Shown here piece by piece: positions 25,530 through 34,646 of a DNA stretch of 64,000 bases. Each line of letters starts with the position of its first letter. Positions within the stretch are counted from its first letter, which is position 1. A model generated the notes under the pieces. It made no database searches and was not told the DNA's origin. It was given only the letters and a program-made list of their open reading frames with translations. This DNA comes from Rhodococcus qingshengii JCM 15477 (GTDB lineage: Bacteria > Actinomycetota > Actinomycetes > Mycobacteriales > Mycobacteriaceae): NCBI RefSeq assembly GCF_023221595.1, contig NZ_CP096563.1, positions 4,955,001 to 5,019,000 of the forward strand. Direction: 5' to 3'. A program made the translations under genes and the position numbers.

Positions 25530-26708
25530 ATGACGCAAGGATCTACCGCAACCCGGACCGCAGAACGACGGTCCCCGTGGATGGACGACGAATTGGAGGC
25601 CGTGGCCGACCTGGCAAGGAACTTCTTCGCCAAACACGTCACACCGCATCAGAAACGCTTCGCGTCCCAAGGTTTTCCCGACAAATCCGCATATCGAGAA
25701 CTCGGGGCGCTCGGGCTCGCCGGCATGTCGATCCCCACCGAGTACGGCGGCGGAGGAGGAACTTTCGCGCACGACGCCGTGCTGTTCCACGAGCAGGTCA
25801 TGGCGGGTGATCATTCACTCCAACTCGGCGTGCACTCGGGAATCGTGCCGCACTACCTCAATGCCTACGCCGATCACGAGCACAAACTGCGCTGGCTACC
25901 GAAACTGGTGAGTGGCGAGTGGGTGGGCGCAATCGCCATGACCGAGCCCGGCACCGGATCCGACTTGCAGAACATCACCACCCGAGCCGTCCGCGACGGT
26001 GACGACTATCTGATCAGCGGCGCAAAGACCTTCATCTCCAACGGTCGCAATTGTGATCTGGTGATCATTGCCGCCAAGACCGATCCCAGCCTCGGAGCGC
26101 GTGGAGTGTCGCTCATCGTGGCCGAGGTCGATGACAACACACCGGGTTTCGAGCGCGGGCGAATACTCGAGAAGGTCGGACAGAAGGGCCAGGACACCAC
26201 CGAGCTGTTCTTCGACCGCTTGCGGGTGCCTGCAACAAACCTGCTCGGGGACCGCGAAGGCACAGGGTTTGCCCAGCTGATGCAGCAGCTACTGCCCGAA
26301 CGATTGATCTGCGGAGTTGCAGCCACTGCGGCAATGGAGCGTGCAGTCGCCCTCACCGTCGAGTACACCAAATCCCGAAACATGTTCGGGCAAACGCTCT
26401 TCGATCTGCAGAACACGCGCTTCGAACTTGCCGAGTGCGCGTCCATCGCTCGTATCTCACGAACGTTCATCGACGACTGCATCGTCAAATACCTTGCCGG
26501 GCAGCTCGATGCGACTACCGCCGCGATGGCCAAGTACTGGCTCACCGATCAGCAGTGCGCCGTGATCGACCGCTGCGTGCAACTACACGGCGGGTACGGC
26601 TACATACTCGAATATCCCATCGCTCAGATGTATGCCGACGCTCGTATTCAGCGAATCTACGCCGGATCGAACGAAGTCATGAAGGACCTCGTGGCGAGAT
26701 CACTCTGA
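25530..26708 (+). CDS. Acyl-CoA dehydrogenase family flavoprotein
   Basis: 392 residues from the ATG at 25530 (GGGAG upstream; a start at 25479 lacks one). It has the two family signatures: AIAMTEPGTGSDLQNITTRA (FAD/substrate loop) and QLHGGYGYILEYPIAQMYAD near the C-terminus, followed by RIQRIYAGSNEVMKDLVAR. Predicted to oxidise an acyl-CoA at the alpha-beta bond, passing electrons to ETF. In this family the catalytic glutamate lies in the AGSNEV region, which is present. Closest in layout to long-chain acyl-CoA dehydrogenases of the FadE class. Confidence 0.92.
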   Translation: MTQGSTATRTAERRSPWMDDELEAVADLARNFFAKHVTPHQKRFASQGFPDKSAYRELGALGLAGMSIPTEYGGGGGTFAHDAVLFHEQVMAGDHSLQLGVHSGIVPHYLNAYADHEHKLRWLPKLVSGEWVGAIAMTEPGTGSDLQNITTRAVRDGDDYLISGAKTFISNGRNCDLVIIAAKTDPSLGARGVSLIVAEVDDNTPGFERGRILEKVGQKGQDTTELFFDRLRVPATNLLGDREGTGFAQLMQQLLPERLICGVAATAAMERAVALTVEYTKSRNMFGQTLFDLQNTRFELAECASIARISRTFIDDCIVKYLAGQLDATTAAMAKYWLTDQQCAVIDRCVQLHGGYGYILEYPIAQMYADARIQRIYAGSNEVMKDLVARSL

Positions 26709-26712
26709 GCAA

Positions 26713-27339
26713 TCAGGAATCCGCCTCGCACGCCGGCAGAACGTCACGCACGATGGCGAGCAAACTGCGTACCAGCAGAAGGTGCACCTGTTCGCGGTCG
26801 AGCGCTCCCGTCACCAACCACTGCTTACTGGCAGCCTTCGCCAAGCCTCCGTACGCCACGATCATCGAATGAACAGCAGCCTCGCTGCCTTCACTCGGTC
26901 GAATCTCGAGCGCATCCATCATGCGTCGCGCAGCAACGTCGTCAGCATCCTGCAGGATCCGATCCATCTCGGGATCACGGCGGAGGTCGTCGGACATGAC
27001 TGTCGAGATCCACATGTCGCGATGACGCCAGGCGACGTCGAGCCACCGATCGATCACGGCGCCGATCCGCTTCTCCTGGCTCGCCGATCGCGGAATGCGG
27101 TCCACCGCCACTTCGGGAATGAAGACGAACCGCCGCACGACGTCGAGATACAACTCCCGCTTGGAGCCGAAGTAATGATTGAGCAGCGGACGTCCGACCC
27201 CAGCCGCCTTGGCCAACTCGGTCATCGAGACGTCGGCAAAAGACTTCTCCTCGAAAACCTTTGCCGCGCTGACAATGATCTGCTCACGCCGGTCTTCGGG
27301 ACCGAGACGCCTTCCGCCTGTGGCCGACGCGGACGTCAT
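26713..27339 (-). CDS. TetR-family regulator (second of two)
   Basis: 208 residues from the ATG at 27339, which overlaps the stop of the upstream TetR gene by 4 nt. HTH region: IIVSAAKVFEEKSFADVSMT, ELAKAAGVGRPLLNHYFGSK. The C-terminal domain differs from its neighbour, so the two are not simple duplicates. Longer in-frame starts lie inside the partner gene. Candidate repressor of the divergent seven-gene operon or of the acyl-CoA dehydrogenase, which it meets end to end with 4 bases between. Confidence 0.88.
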   Translation of the reverse strand: MTSASATGGRRLGPEDRREQIIVSAAKVFEEKSFADVSMTELAKAAGVGRPLLNHYFGSKRELYLDVVRRFVFIPEVAVDRIPRSASQEKRIGAVIDRWLDVAWRHRDMWISTVMSDDLRRDPEMDRILQDADDVAARRMMDALEIRPSEGSEAAVHSMIVAYGGLAKAASKQWLVTGALDREQVHLLLVRSLLAIVRDVLPACEADS

Positions 27340-27992
27340 TCTTTTCTCGCGGGCGTGCTGTTGACCGTCGCCTGCGCCTCGACCATGAGCGAAATGTGCT
27401 CCACCAAACGCTTTCGAGAGATCTTGGAGGACGGGGTGTGCGCCTGATAGATGAACGCGAGGGCACCGAACAGCCCCACCGAATTGAGTTCGGAGTTCGC
27501 GGAGTCGGTTGCCTCGCCGCCGTACATCAGCTCGAGCGACGCGGAAATCGGATTCGTGAACTCCGCCATCAATTCTCGCCCTCGATCCCACAGCGCAGGT
27601 TCCGCCTGGGATTCGACGAACATGATGCGTCCACGTCGAGGATCTTTGAATACGTAGTTGGTGAAGGCCTTCACCACGTGGCGGATCAGGGCCGACGGTT
27701 CGGAAGGCGCCGCCTCGAGAGCGTCCAGAATAGTGTCACGCGCACCGAGAACGACCTCGTCGAGCACGGCGACCAGCAGTTCGTCACGGTTGGCGAAGCT
27801 CTCGTAGAAGTACCGTTCGGTCAGCGCGGCCTCGCGGCAGGTCGCACGCATGGTCGCGGCGGCCGCTCCCTCGGTACCCATGATCTGCAACCCGGCTTCG
27901 ATCAGCTGTGTCCGGCGCGCGGCGCGGCGATCTTCCGGTTCCTGCCCACGCCACCTGCGCGGGCCGGTGCGCCGAGCCTCGGTATCCGTCAT
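27336..27992 (-). CDS. TetR-family regulator (first of two)
   Basis: 218 residues. HTH: LIEAGLQIMGTEGAAAATMR, ATCREAALTERYFYESFANR. The Y-F-Y-E-S-F ending of the HTH is characteristic of the family. It lies 184 nt from the divergent monooxygenase operon with two palindromes between, so it is the best candidate for a local repressor. The two TetR genes are translationally coupled, hinting at joint or heteromeric control, which is inference. Confidence 0.9.
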   Translation of the reverse strand: MTDTEARRTGPRRWRGQEPEDRRAARRTQLIEAGLQIMGTEGAAAATMRATCREAALTERYFYESFANRDELLVAVLDEVVLGARDTILDALEAAPSEPSALIRHVVKAFTNYVFKDPRRGRIMFVESQAEPALWDRGRELMAEFTNPISASLELMYGGEATDSANSELNSVGLFGALAFIYQAHTPSSKISRKRLVEHISLMVEAQATVNSTPARKE

Positions 27993-28061
27993 GTCCCCAT
28001 GTTCTCACTGACCGGCAGCGCTCTCGACCTCAGGTTATCGCGGCGACCTCCGCAAGCGAAC

Positions 28062-28126
28062 TGACATCGCCCGATGTCAATCAGTTGAATTCTGACATCA
28101 ACCGCTGTTGACATCACTTGATGTCA
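28062..28126. promoter_or_regulatory. TetR-type operators for the seven-gene operon
   Basis: Two 18-bp palindromes with 8-bp arms: TGACATCG/CGATGTCA at 28062-28079 and TGACATCA/TGATGTCA at 28109-28126, plus a lone half-site TGACATCA at 28093-28100. They occupy the middle of the spacer between the divergent TetR pair and the monooxygenase gene (28176). Two full sites for two regulators is suggestive. Confidence 0.75.
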
Positions 28127-28175
28127 GACTTACTCTTCGTTCAGTTGTTCACGCACCAATCAGGAGGCGTCACAC

Positions 28176-29732
28176 ATGGTCGACATCGACCCAACCTCGG
28201 GGCCATCGGCCGGTGACGAGGAAACTCGAACTCGCCGAACACGAGTCGTCGTCATCGGAGCCGGTTTCGGCGGCATCGGAACGGCTGTCCGCTTGAAGCA
28301 GTCCGGGATCGACGACTTCGTCGTTCTGGAACGTGCCGCGGAGCCCGGGGGAACCTGGCAGGTCAATACCTACCCCGGTGCACAGTGCGACATCCCGTCG
28401 ATTCTGTACTCGTTCTCGTTTGCGCCAAATCCGAACTGGACGCGGCTGTATCCGCTACAGCCCGAGATCTACGACTATCTCCGGGATTGCGTCCATCGCT
28501 TCGGACTGGCCGGTCATTTCCACTGCAACCAGGACGTGACAGAAGCTTCGTGGGACGAGCAAGCCCAGATCTGGCGGGTACACACTGCGGAAACCATGTG
28601 GGAGGCACAGTTCCTGGTCGCGGCCACCGGCCCGTTCAGTGCCCCCGCCACACCCGACCTTCCCGGGCTCGAATCGTTTCGTGGTCAGATGTTCCACACC
28701 GCGGACTGGAACCACGACCACGACCTTCGCGGTGAGCGGATAGCCGTGGTCGGCACCGGCGCCTCTGCGGTGCAGATCATCCCCAGACTGCAACCGCTCG
28801 CGGACACGTTGACCGTGTTCCAGCGGACACCGACGTGGATCCTGCCGCACCCGGATCAGCCGATGACCGGCTGGCCGAGCGCTCTCTTCGAGCGGGTGCC
28901 GCTCACCCAACGACTGGCACGCAAGGGACTTGACCTGCTCCAAGAAGCCCTGGTACCCGGATTCGTGTACAAGCCGTCACTGCTCAAAGGGCTGGCCGCA
29001 CTCGGCCGAGCACACCTTCGCCGGCAGGTGCGGGACCCGGAGCTTCGCGCAAAGCTGCTCCCCCACTACGCATTCGGATGCAAGCGTCCGACGTTCTCGA
29101 ACACCTACTATCCCGCGCTGGCGTCACCCAATGTGGAGGTGGTGACGGACGGAATCGTCGAGGTGCAGGAGCGCGGAGTCCTCACCGCGGACGGCGCCTT
29201 CCGGGAAGTCGACACCATAGTCATGGGAACCGGCTTTCGTATGGGAGACAACCCGTCGTTCGACATCATCCGGGGCAAGGACGGCCGCAGCCTCGCGCAG
29301 ACGTGGAACGGCAGTGCCGAGGCCTTCCTCGGCACCACCATCAGCGGGTTTCCGAACTTCTTCATGATCCTCGGCCCCAATTCCGTGGTCTACACCTCGC
29401 AGGTCGTCACGATCGAAGCGCAGGTCGAGTACATCGTGAGCTGCATTCTTCAAATGGACGAGGGCGGCATCGGCAGTATCGACGTCCGGGCAGACGTGCA
29501 GAGAGAGTTCGTGCGCGCGACCGACCGCCGACTCGCCACCAGCGTATGGAACGCCGGCGGGTGCAGTAGTTACTACCTCGTCGACGGCGGCCGCAATTAC
29601 ACCTTCTATCCCGGATTCAACCGATCCTTCCGCACCAGGACCAAACGAGCCGACCTCGCTCACTACGCGCAAGTACAACCCGTCTCGTCCGAATCACTCA
29701 CCACTGCCCGAGAAACCGTGAGGAGCCGATAA
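28176..29732 (+). CDS. Baeyer-Villiger-type flavoprotein monooxygenase
   Basis: 518 residues. FAD-binding GAGFGG (28-33), the Baeyer-Villiger fingerprint FRGQMFHTADW at 168-178 (FxGxxxHxxxW), and the NADPH-binding GTGASA at 193-198. The class inserts oxygen next to a ketone to give esters or lactones, or oxidises heteroatoms. EthA and MymA of mycobacteria are relatives by architecture. First gene of a seven-gene unit, with CAGGAGG upstream; its TAA overlaps the next ATG by one base. Substrate unknown, but the coupled aldehyde dehydrogenase and acyl-CoA ligase point to a fatty or alicyclic compound. Confidence 0.92.
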   Translation: MVDIDPTSGPSAGDEETRTRRTRVVVIGAGFGGIGTAVRLKQSGIDDFVVLERAAEPGGTWQVNTYPGAQCDIPSILYSFSFAPNPNWTRLYPLQPEIYDYLRDCVHRFGLAGHFHCNQDVTEASWDEQAQIWRVHTAETMWEAQFLVAATGPFSAPATPDLPGLESFRGQMFHTADWNHDHDLRGERIAVVGTGASAVQIIPRLQPLADTLTVFQRTPTWILPHPDQPMTGWPSALFERVPLTQRLARKGLDLLQEALVPGFVYKPSLLKGLAALGRAHLRRQVRDPELRAKLLPHYAFGCKRPTFSNTYYPALASPNVEVVTDGIVEVQERGVLTADGAFREVDTIVMGTGFRMGDNPSFDIIRGKDGRSLAQTWNGSAEAFLGTTISGFPNFFMILGPNSVVYTSQVVTIEAQVEYIVSCILQMDEGGIGSIDVRADVQREFVRATDRRLATSVWNAGGCSSYYLVDGGRNYTFYPGFNRSFRTRTKRADLAHYAQVQPVSSESLTTARETVRSR

Positions 29733-30664
29733 TGCTCGGCATCAACGCCTTCCGAGGCACACCCGTCGTCGCACCGTCCGGCGCGCGCCGCTACACCGAC
29801 GAAGCACATGCGATCGCCGCCCGTGACGTCGAATTCGACTGGGACGGCGTACCACTGCATTACGTGCCGAACGAACCGATGGTCACCCACGTCATCAACT
29901 TCATGCATCTCGTGTTGCCCGAGGGAGAGCGGGCCATGTCCGCAACGCTCGCCGAAGCGCTCCCGCTCATCGAGGACCCCCGCCTGCACGAAGAGGTGGT
30001 GGGATTCGTCGGCCAGGAAGCAACACACGCGTCGTCGCACAAAGGTGCACGCGAGCATCTTGCGGACCTCGGCATGGACATGAAACCGATGTCACGCCGG
30101 ATGGACTGGCTCGTGGACAAGATATTGGGCGACAAAGGATTGACCGGAAAAGCCAAGCACGCCTGGCTCTGTGAACGTCTCGGCTTGTTTGCCGCGATGG
30201 AGCACTACACGGCGGTGGTCGGGGAATGGCTGCTCACCGATCCCGCCCTCGAAGATGCCGGCATGCACCCGACGATGCTCGACATGGTCAAGTGGCACGG
30301 CGCCGAGGAAGTCGAGCACCGCAACGTGGCCTTCGACGCCTACATGTACGTGGACGGTAGCTACGCCCGCCGCGTTCGCACGGCGCTGCTCGCCAGCTTC
30401 ACGTTGTTCGTGTTGTTCATCGCCTCGATGAACTACCTTTTCCGGCAGGACCCGTCGAAGGCGAAGGGCCGCCTGTGGCCTCTGCAACTGATCAGCGCCA
30501 CTCGCCGCGGCCTGGTCCCGAACATGAAATTCCTGATCACCGAGATTCCTCCGTATCTGCGGCCGAGCTTCCATCCGTCCCAGATCGGGGACATGGACGT
30601 AGCCATGCGCTACCTCGCTCGCTCACCTGCCGCCAATCGTTCTTCCGAAAAGAGTGAAGGATGA
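29732..30664 (+). CDS. PF10118-type predicted metal-dependent hydrolase; candidate di-iron protein
   Basis: 310 residues. Ligand-like residues occur in ferritin/di-iron-oxygenase order: a Glu in LPEGE (64/66), E96-x2-H99 (QEATH), E157-H158 (AMEHYT), E193-x2-H196 (EEVEH). Two ExxH motifs separated by a Glu are the hallmark of carboxylate-bridged di-iron sites. A hydrophobic helix at about 217-234 may anchor it. The family is annotated as a metal-dependent hydrolase without a known reaction. The next gene encodes a ferredoxin-type reductase, so an oxygenase or desaturase role is a reasonable alternative. The overlap with the preceding stop is one base. Confidence 0.82.
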   Translation: MLGINAFRGTPVVAPSGARRYTDEAHAIAARDVEFDWDGVPLHYVPNEPMVTHVINFMHLVLPEGERAMSATLAEALPLIEDPRLHEEVVGFVGQEATHASSHKGAREHLADLGMDMKPMSRRMDWLVDKILGDKGLTGKAKHAWLCERLGLFAAMEHYTAVVGEWLLTDPALEDAGMHPTMLDMVKWHGAEEVEHRNVAFDAYMYVDGSYARRVRTALLASFTLFVLFIASMNYLFRQDPSKAKGRLWPLQLISATRRGLVPNMKFLITEIPPYLRPSFHPSQIGDMDVAMRYLARSPAANRSSEKSEG

Positions 30665-31752
30665 ACAAGACGACTGCCGACCGTCCTCACGACGCACAAG
30701 ACTTCACACCGACCCGGTCGTTGAGGATTGCCGCACAGGCGACGAGCGCATACCGTCGAATCTTTGCGTCAAGTCCTGCAGCGCAGATACTTTCGCGTCC
30801 CAACCCGGTCCGCTACAGCGGATTCGACATGACGCTGGACGTGAAGTCCGTCCGGTTCGAGTGCGCAGACGTCCTGAGTGTCACCTTGACCCCGAGGGAA
30901 GGAATCACCCTGCCGTCGTGGATTCCCGGCGCTCACCTAGACGTCATTCTCCCCTCGGGAAGGCAACGACAGTATTCGTTGTGCGGAGACCCCGACGACT
31001 TGACCTCGTATCGGATCGCCGTCCGGCGAATCGACGAAGGCGGGGGTGGCTCCCGCGAGATACACGAGTCGCTGAAACCCGGAATGGTTGTCGACGTACG
31101 AGGGCCGCGGAATGCATTTCCTTTTGTCACTGCTCCGTCGTACCTCTTTGTTGCGGGCGGAATCGGGATCACTCCGATACTTCCCATGGTGCAACGCTGT
31201 CACCGCCGCGGAGTCCCGTGGCGATTGGACTATCTCGGACGAACTCGGGCAGCTATGCCATTCCTGAACGAGATCGAGGAGTATTCCAGCGGCCGGGTAA
31301 CCATCCGACCCGACGACGAGCTGGGTCCGACGGATATCGGAACACTCGTCGCTGCTGCGGATCCAGGTGCCGCGGTGTACACGTGCGGACCGGTTCCGCT
31401 GATGAACACGGTGCGTGCGGCAACTTTCGCCGCCAACCCGACCGGATCGGTGCACAGCGAGAGGTTCTCCCCACTCCCGGCAGTCGACGGCAAGGAGTTC
31501 ACGGTGCATCTGGCGCGCACCGGTCTCACCGTCGATGTGGGCGAGTCCGAAAGTGCATTGGCTGCAATACGACGCGTACTTCCCGGAGTAGCGTATTCAT
31601 GCCAACAGGGCTTCTGCGGTACATGCAAGGTCCGGGTGCTCTCCGGGACCGTCGAGCATCGAGACACCCTCCTCACCGAATCCGAACGTACTGGTTCGAT
31701 GTTGACCTGTCGATCACGTTCCACCGGTGGGTCTTTGGTGGTGGACCTGTGA
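30661..31752 (+). CDS. PDR/VanB-type reductase with C-terminal [2Fe-2S] ferredoxin domain
   Basis: 363 residues. FMN/FAD domain with RQYSLCGDPDDLTSYRIAV, NAD-binding VAGGIGITPILPMVQ, the YTCGP block, and a plant-type ferredoxin domain with C314, C319, C322 and C350 (Cx4Cx2Cx27C). It transfers electrons from NAD(P)H to a partner oxygenase. No Rieske or P450 oxygenase is in the operon, so the PF10118 protein (translationally coupled, ATGA) is the natural recipient. An extra N-terminal segment of about 55 residues precedes the flavin domain. Confidence 0.9.
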   Translation: MNKTTADRPHDAQDFTPTRSLRIAAQATSAYRRIFASSPAAQILSRPNPVRYSGFDMTLDVKSVRFECADVLSVTLTPREGITLPSWIPGAHLDVILPSGRQRQYSLCGDPDDLTSYRIAVRRIDEGGGGSREIHESLKPGMVVDVRGPRNAFPFVTAPSYLFVAGGIGITPILPMVQRCHRRGVPWRLDYLGRTRAAMPFLNEIEEYSSGRVTIRPDDELGPTDIGTLVAAADPGAAVYTCGPVPLMNTVRAATFAANPTGSVHSERFSPLPAVDGKEFTVHLARTGLTVDVGESESALAAIRRVLPGVAYSCQQGFCGTCKVRVLSGTVEHRDTLLTESERTGSMLTCRSRSTGGSLVVDL

Positions 31753-32249
31753 AGGGAAAATTCTCTCTTTCTGCGGCCGACGCAGCCTTCATCCGCTCCG
31801 CTCCGCTGGTGATCACTCACCGGATCGAATCCGAAGCGACATGTGAAAGCTTGTGGCAGACGTTGACCTCGGACGGAGCGCTCACGTCGTGGGCGCACGG
31901 GATCACCGGAGCCGACTGGACCTCGGACAGACCATTCGGCGTCGGGACTACGCGAACCGTGCGAGCCGGCGCTTTTGCTGCACTGAACGAGCGATTCTTC
32001 CGCTGGGACGAGGGGCGCCGGATGTCGTTCTACGTGGAGTCGGCGTCACTTCCGGGGTTCAAACGCTTCGCTGAAGATCTGGTGTTGGAACCGACTTCGA
32101 CTGGCAGCCGCCTCACCTGGACGTTCGCTGTGCAAGCGCAGCCGTGGTTCGCCCCCATTCTGACTCTGTCCCGACCGATCCTCCAACGCGTCACCCGCGG
32201 CTGGGCCGACGGCGCCGTCCACCACACACTTCAAGGAACTCCACGATGA
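31749..32249 (+). CDS. SRPBCC (polyketide-cyclase/START-like) domain protein
   Basis: 166 residues from the GTG at 31749, which overlaps the preceding stop (GTGA). The long frame extending back to 30654 is only a shadow of the reductase gene. The pattern THRIESEATCESLWQTLTSD ... FGVGTTRTVRAGAFAALNER ... RLTWTFAVQAQPWFAPILT is typical of SRPBCC proteins that bind hydrophobic ligands in a deep pocket. It may carry or present the lipid or terpenoid intermediate to the oxygenases. No catalytic residues are evident. Confidence 0.8.
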   Translation: MKGKFSLSAADAAFIRSAPLVITHRIESEATCESLWQTLTSDGALTSWAHGITGADWTSDRPFGVGTTRTVRAGAFAALNERFFRWDEGRRMSFYVESASLPGFKRFAEDLVLEPTSTGSRLTWTFAVQAQPWFAPILTLSRPILQRVTRGWADGAVHHTLQGTPR

Positions 32250-33679
32250 CGGCGACCGAGATCGACACGACCACACAGGCGTCCGACGACACAGTGACAC
32301 AGGCAGTGCGCGACGCCCGTACTGCTTCCGAATGGTGGGCAGAACTGACATTCGAGCAACGCGCTCGTCGACTGGATCGGTGGCGAGGAATCATCGCTCG
32401 TCGCGCATCCGAACTCGCCGACGTCGTGCACCGGGACATGGGCAAGCCGCACCCTGACGCAATGCTCGAAATCGCCATGGCACTAGAACATCTCGCGTGG
32501 GCGTCGAAGAATGCCCGAAAGGTATTGGGCAGGCGCAGCGTCCGCTCCAGTTTGTTGACGGTCAATCAGGCCGCCTCGGTGGAGTATCGACCTCTCGGGG
32601 TGATCGGTGTGATCGGTCCGTGGAACTATCCGGTCTTCACCCCACTCGGTTCGCTCTCGTTCTCGCTGGCTGCAGGCAACGCCGTGGTCTACAAGCCGAG
32701 TGAGTTCGCACCGGCAGTCGGGCAATGGTTGGGCCGCGCCTTCGCCGAGGTCGTCCCTGAACATCCTGTGCTGCAGGTCGTCACGGGCGATGGTTCGGTC
32801 GGCGCGACACTGTGCCTGGCCGGTGTCGACAAGATCGGGTTCACCGGATCGACCGCGACGGGCAAGAAAGTCATGGCAGCGTGCGCCGAGACCCTCACAC
32901 CGGTGTTGATGGAATGTGGTGGTAAGGACGCGCTCATCCTTGATGCCGACGGAAATGTCGGTGCCGCCGCGGATGCTGCGGTGTGGGGAGCATTGTCCAA
33001 CTCCGGTCAAACCTGTCTGGGCGTCGAGCGTGTATACGTGCACGAACATGTCTACGGCGAGTTTATCGACAAGACAATCACTTTGGCTGCCCGAGTTCAT
33101 GCGGGTCCGGGTGCCGAAGACAAGATCGGTCCGATCACCATGCCCTCGCAAGTGGCTGTAATCCGGCGCCACATCGACGACGCGATGTCGCGGGGTGGAC
33201 GTGTCGTTCTCGGAGGGCTCGGCTCGATCTCCGGCCAGTACGTGCAACCGACCATCATGGTCGACGTCCCCGAAGACAGCCTCGCCGTCACGGAGGAAAC
33301 TTTCGGCCCGACGATGACGATCACCAAGGTCGCCTCGATGGACGAGGCGGTGGAGTTGGTCAATGCGTCGCCATACGCATTGGGAGCAAGCGTGTTCGGC
33401 AAGGACGGAGCGGCTGTTGCCGATCGGCTCCGATCCGGAGGAGCGTCGGTGAACTCTTACGTGATGTATGCCGCGGTTCCCAACCTGCCACTGGGTGGGG
33501 TCGGAGCATCTGGTTTCGGACGCGTTCACGGCCCAGATGGTCTGAAGGAGTTCACCTACGCTCGTTCGACGACTCGGCAACGATTCCGTTCGCCCCTACC
33601 ACTGACGACGTTTCGAAGGACCGCCCGAATCGACTGGCTGGTCAAGGTTCTCATCCGCGCGCTACACGGAAGGCACTGA
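32246..33679 (+). CDS. NAD(P)-dependent aldehyde dehydrogenase
   Basis: 477 residues from the ATG at 32246, overlapping the previous stop by 4 nt. Family landmarks: IGPWNYPVFTPLGSLSFSLA, the GFTGSTATGKKV cofactor region, MECGGKDALILD with the general-base Glu, and SNSGQTCLGVERV with the nucleophilic Cys. The extra C-terminal tail (FRRTARIDWLVKVLIRALHG) may be membrane-associated, as in fatty-aldehyde dehydrogenases. Likely oxidises the aldehyde made in this pathway to a carboxylic acid for the ligase. Confidence 0.92.
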   Translation: MTATEIDTTTQASDDTVTQAVRDARTASEWWAELTFEQRARRLDRWRGIIARRASELADVVHRDMGKPHPDAMLEIAMALEHLAWASKNARKVLGRRSVRSSLLTVNQAASVEYRPLGVIGVIGPWNYPVFTPLGSLSFSLAAGNAVVYKPSEFAPAVGQWLGRAFAEVVPEHPVLQVVTGDGSVGATLCLAGVDKIGFTGSTATGKKVMAACAETLTPVLMECGGKDALILDADGNVGAAADAAVWGALSNSGQTCLGVERVYVHEHVYGEFIDKTITLAARVHAGPGAEDKIGPITMPSQVAVIRRHIDDAMSRGGRVVLGGLGSISGQYVQPTIMVDVPEDSLAVTEETFGPTMTITKVASMDEAVELVNASPYALGASVFGKDGAAVADRLRSGGASVNSYVMYAAVPNLPLGGVGASGFGRVHGPDGLKEFTYARSTTRQRFRSPLPLTTFRRTARIDWLVKVLIRALHGRH

Positions 33680-33683
33680 AGCA

Positions 33684-34646
33684 ATGACGGGACGCTTGTC
33701 CGCAATTGCGGGAACAGTCCGCGATCTGGGCATTCCACTGCCCGGACGCCGACTCGACTACGACGTCGCCGGGAAGGTCGTACTGATCACCGGTGGAGGC
33801 GACGGTATCGGTGCAGCGCTGGCGCGCACTCTCCACCGGCGTGGGGCCACCGTGGCACTGGTCGACGTCAACGAGAGTTCATTGGCAACGGCCGAGCGCT
33901 CATTCGAGTCACAGCGAGTCGTGACGGTGACGGCCGATGTCCGAGATCGGGACGGCATGACCGCAGCCGTGCAAACGATCATCGAGCAGCTGGGCAGAAT
34001 CGACGTCGTGGTGGCCAACGCCGGAATCACCCCTCCCCCGGCAACATTGCGCCAGATCGATCCCGACGCCTTCGATCGTGTGCTCGACGTCAATCTCACC
34101 GGCGTCTTCAACACCGTGCATCCGACCATCGACGAGGTGATCCGCAACAGTGGGCACATCGTCGTCGTGTCATCGGCGGCGTCGTTCGCCCCCGGTTTGG
34201 GCGGCGCTTCGTACATGATCAGCAAGGCTGGGGTCGAAGCGCTCGGCCGGGCGCTGCGTCTCGAGGTTGCCGGCTACGGCGCTACTGCCGGCATCGCGTA
34301 CTTCGGGATGGTGGATACACAACTTGCACGCGCAACACTCGACGACGACGAGATCGGGCGCAAACTCGACGCTCGACTACCTGGTCCCCTCCGTCATCGA
34401 ATCTCCCCGGACCGTGCCGCCACCGTGATCGCCGACGCGATCGCGCGCCGCGCCGCCCGGACCCTTGCCCCCGCTGCCTGGGAACCCTGGGCGTGGGGAC
34501 GCGGATTCATCAATGTCCTTGCCGACGGTTACCTGGCAAAAGACAAACAGGCACACGACCTGATCCGCGAACTCGAAGACAGAACCACCGCTGCGGCCCC
34601 GACGAATGCATCAGCCCTGCCAAAGGCATCCAGGAGAACATCATGA
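33684..34646 (+). CDS. Short-chain dehydrogenase/reductase
   Basis: 320 residues, ATG at 33684 after GGAAGG. Cofactor motif ITGGGDGIGAALARTL (TGGGxGIG) and NAG block VVANAGITPPPATL are present. The catalytic Ser-Tyr-Lys appears as SSAASFAPGLGGASYMISKA. The C-terminal extension (ALAPAAWEPWAWGRGFINVL in part) is longer than in classical SDRs and is typical of membrane-near members that act on lipids. Probably interconverts an alcohol and the ketone that is the substrate of the Baeyer-Villiger-type enzyme. Confidence 0.88.
   Translation: MTGRLSAIAGTVRDLGIPLPGRRLDYDVAGKVVLITGGGDGIGAALARTLHRRGATVALVDVNESSLATAERSFESQRVVTVTADVRDRDGMTAAVQTIIEQLGRIDVVVANAGITPPPATLRQIDPDAFDRVLDVNLTGVFNTVHPTIDEVIRNSGHIVVVSSAASFAPGLGGASYMISKAGVEALGRALRLEVAGYGATAGIAYFGMVDTQLARATLDDDEIGRKLDARLPGPLRHRISPDRAATVIADAIARRAARTLAPAAWEPWAWGRGFINVLADGYLAKDKQAHDLIRELEDRTTAAAPTNASALPKASRRTS

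Noticed and set aside
30654..31748. Extension of the SRPBCC gene to 531 codons
   Set aside because: The upstream part is an out-of-frame reading of the ferredoxin-reductase gene; GTG 31749 gives a complete domain.
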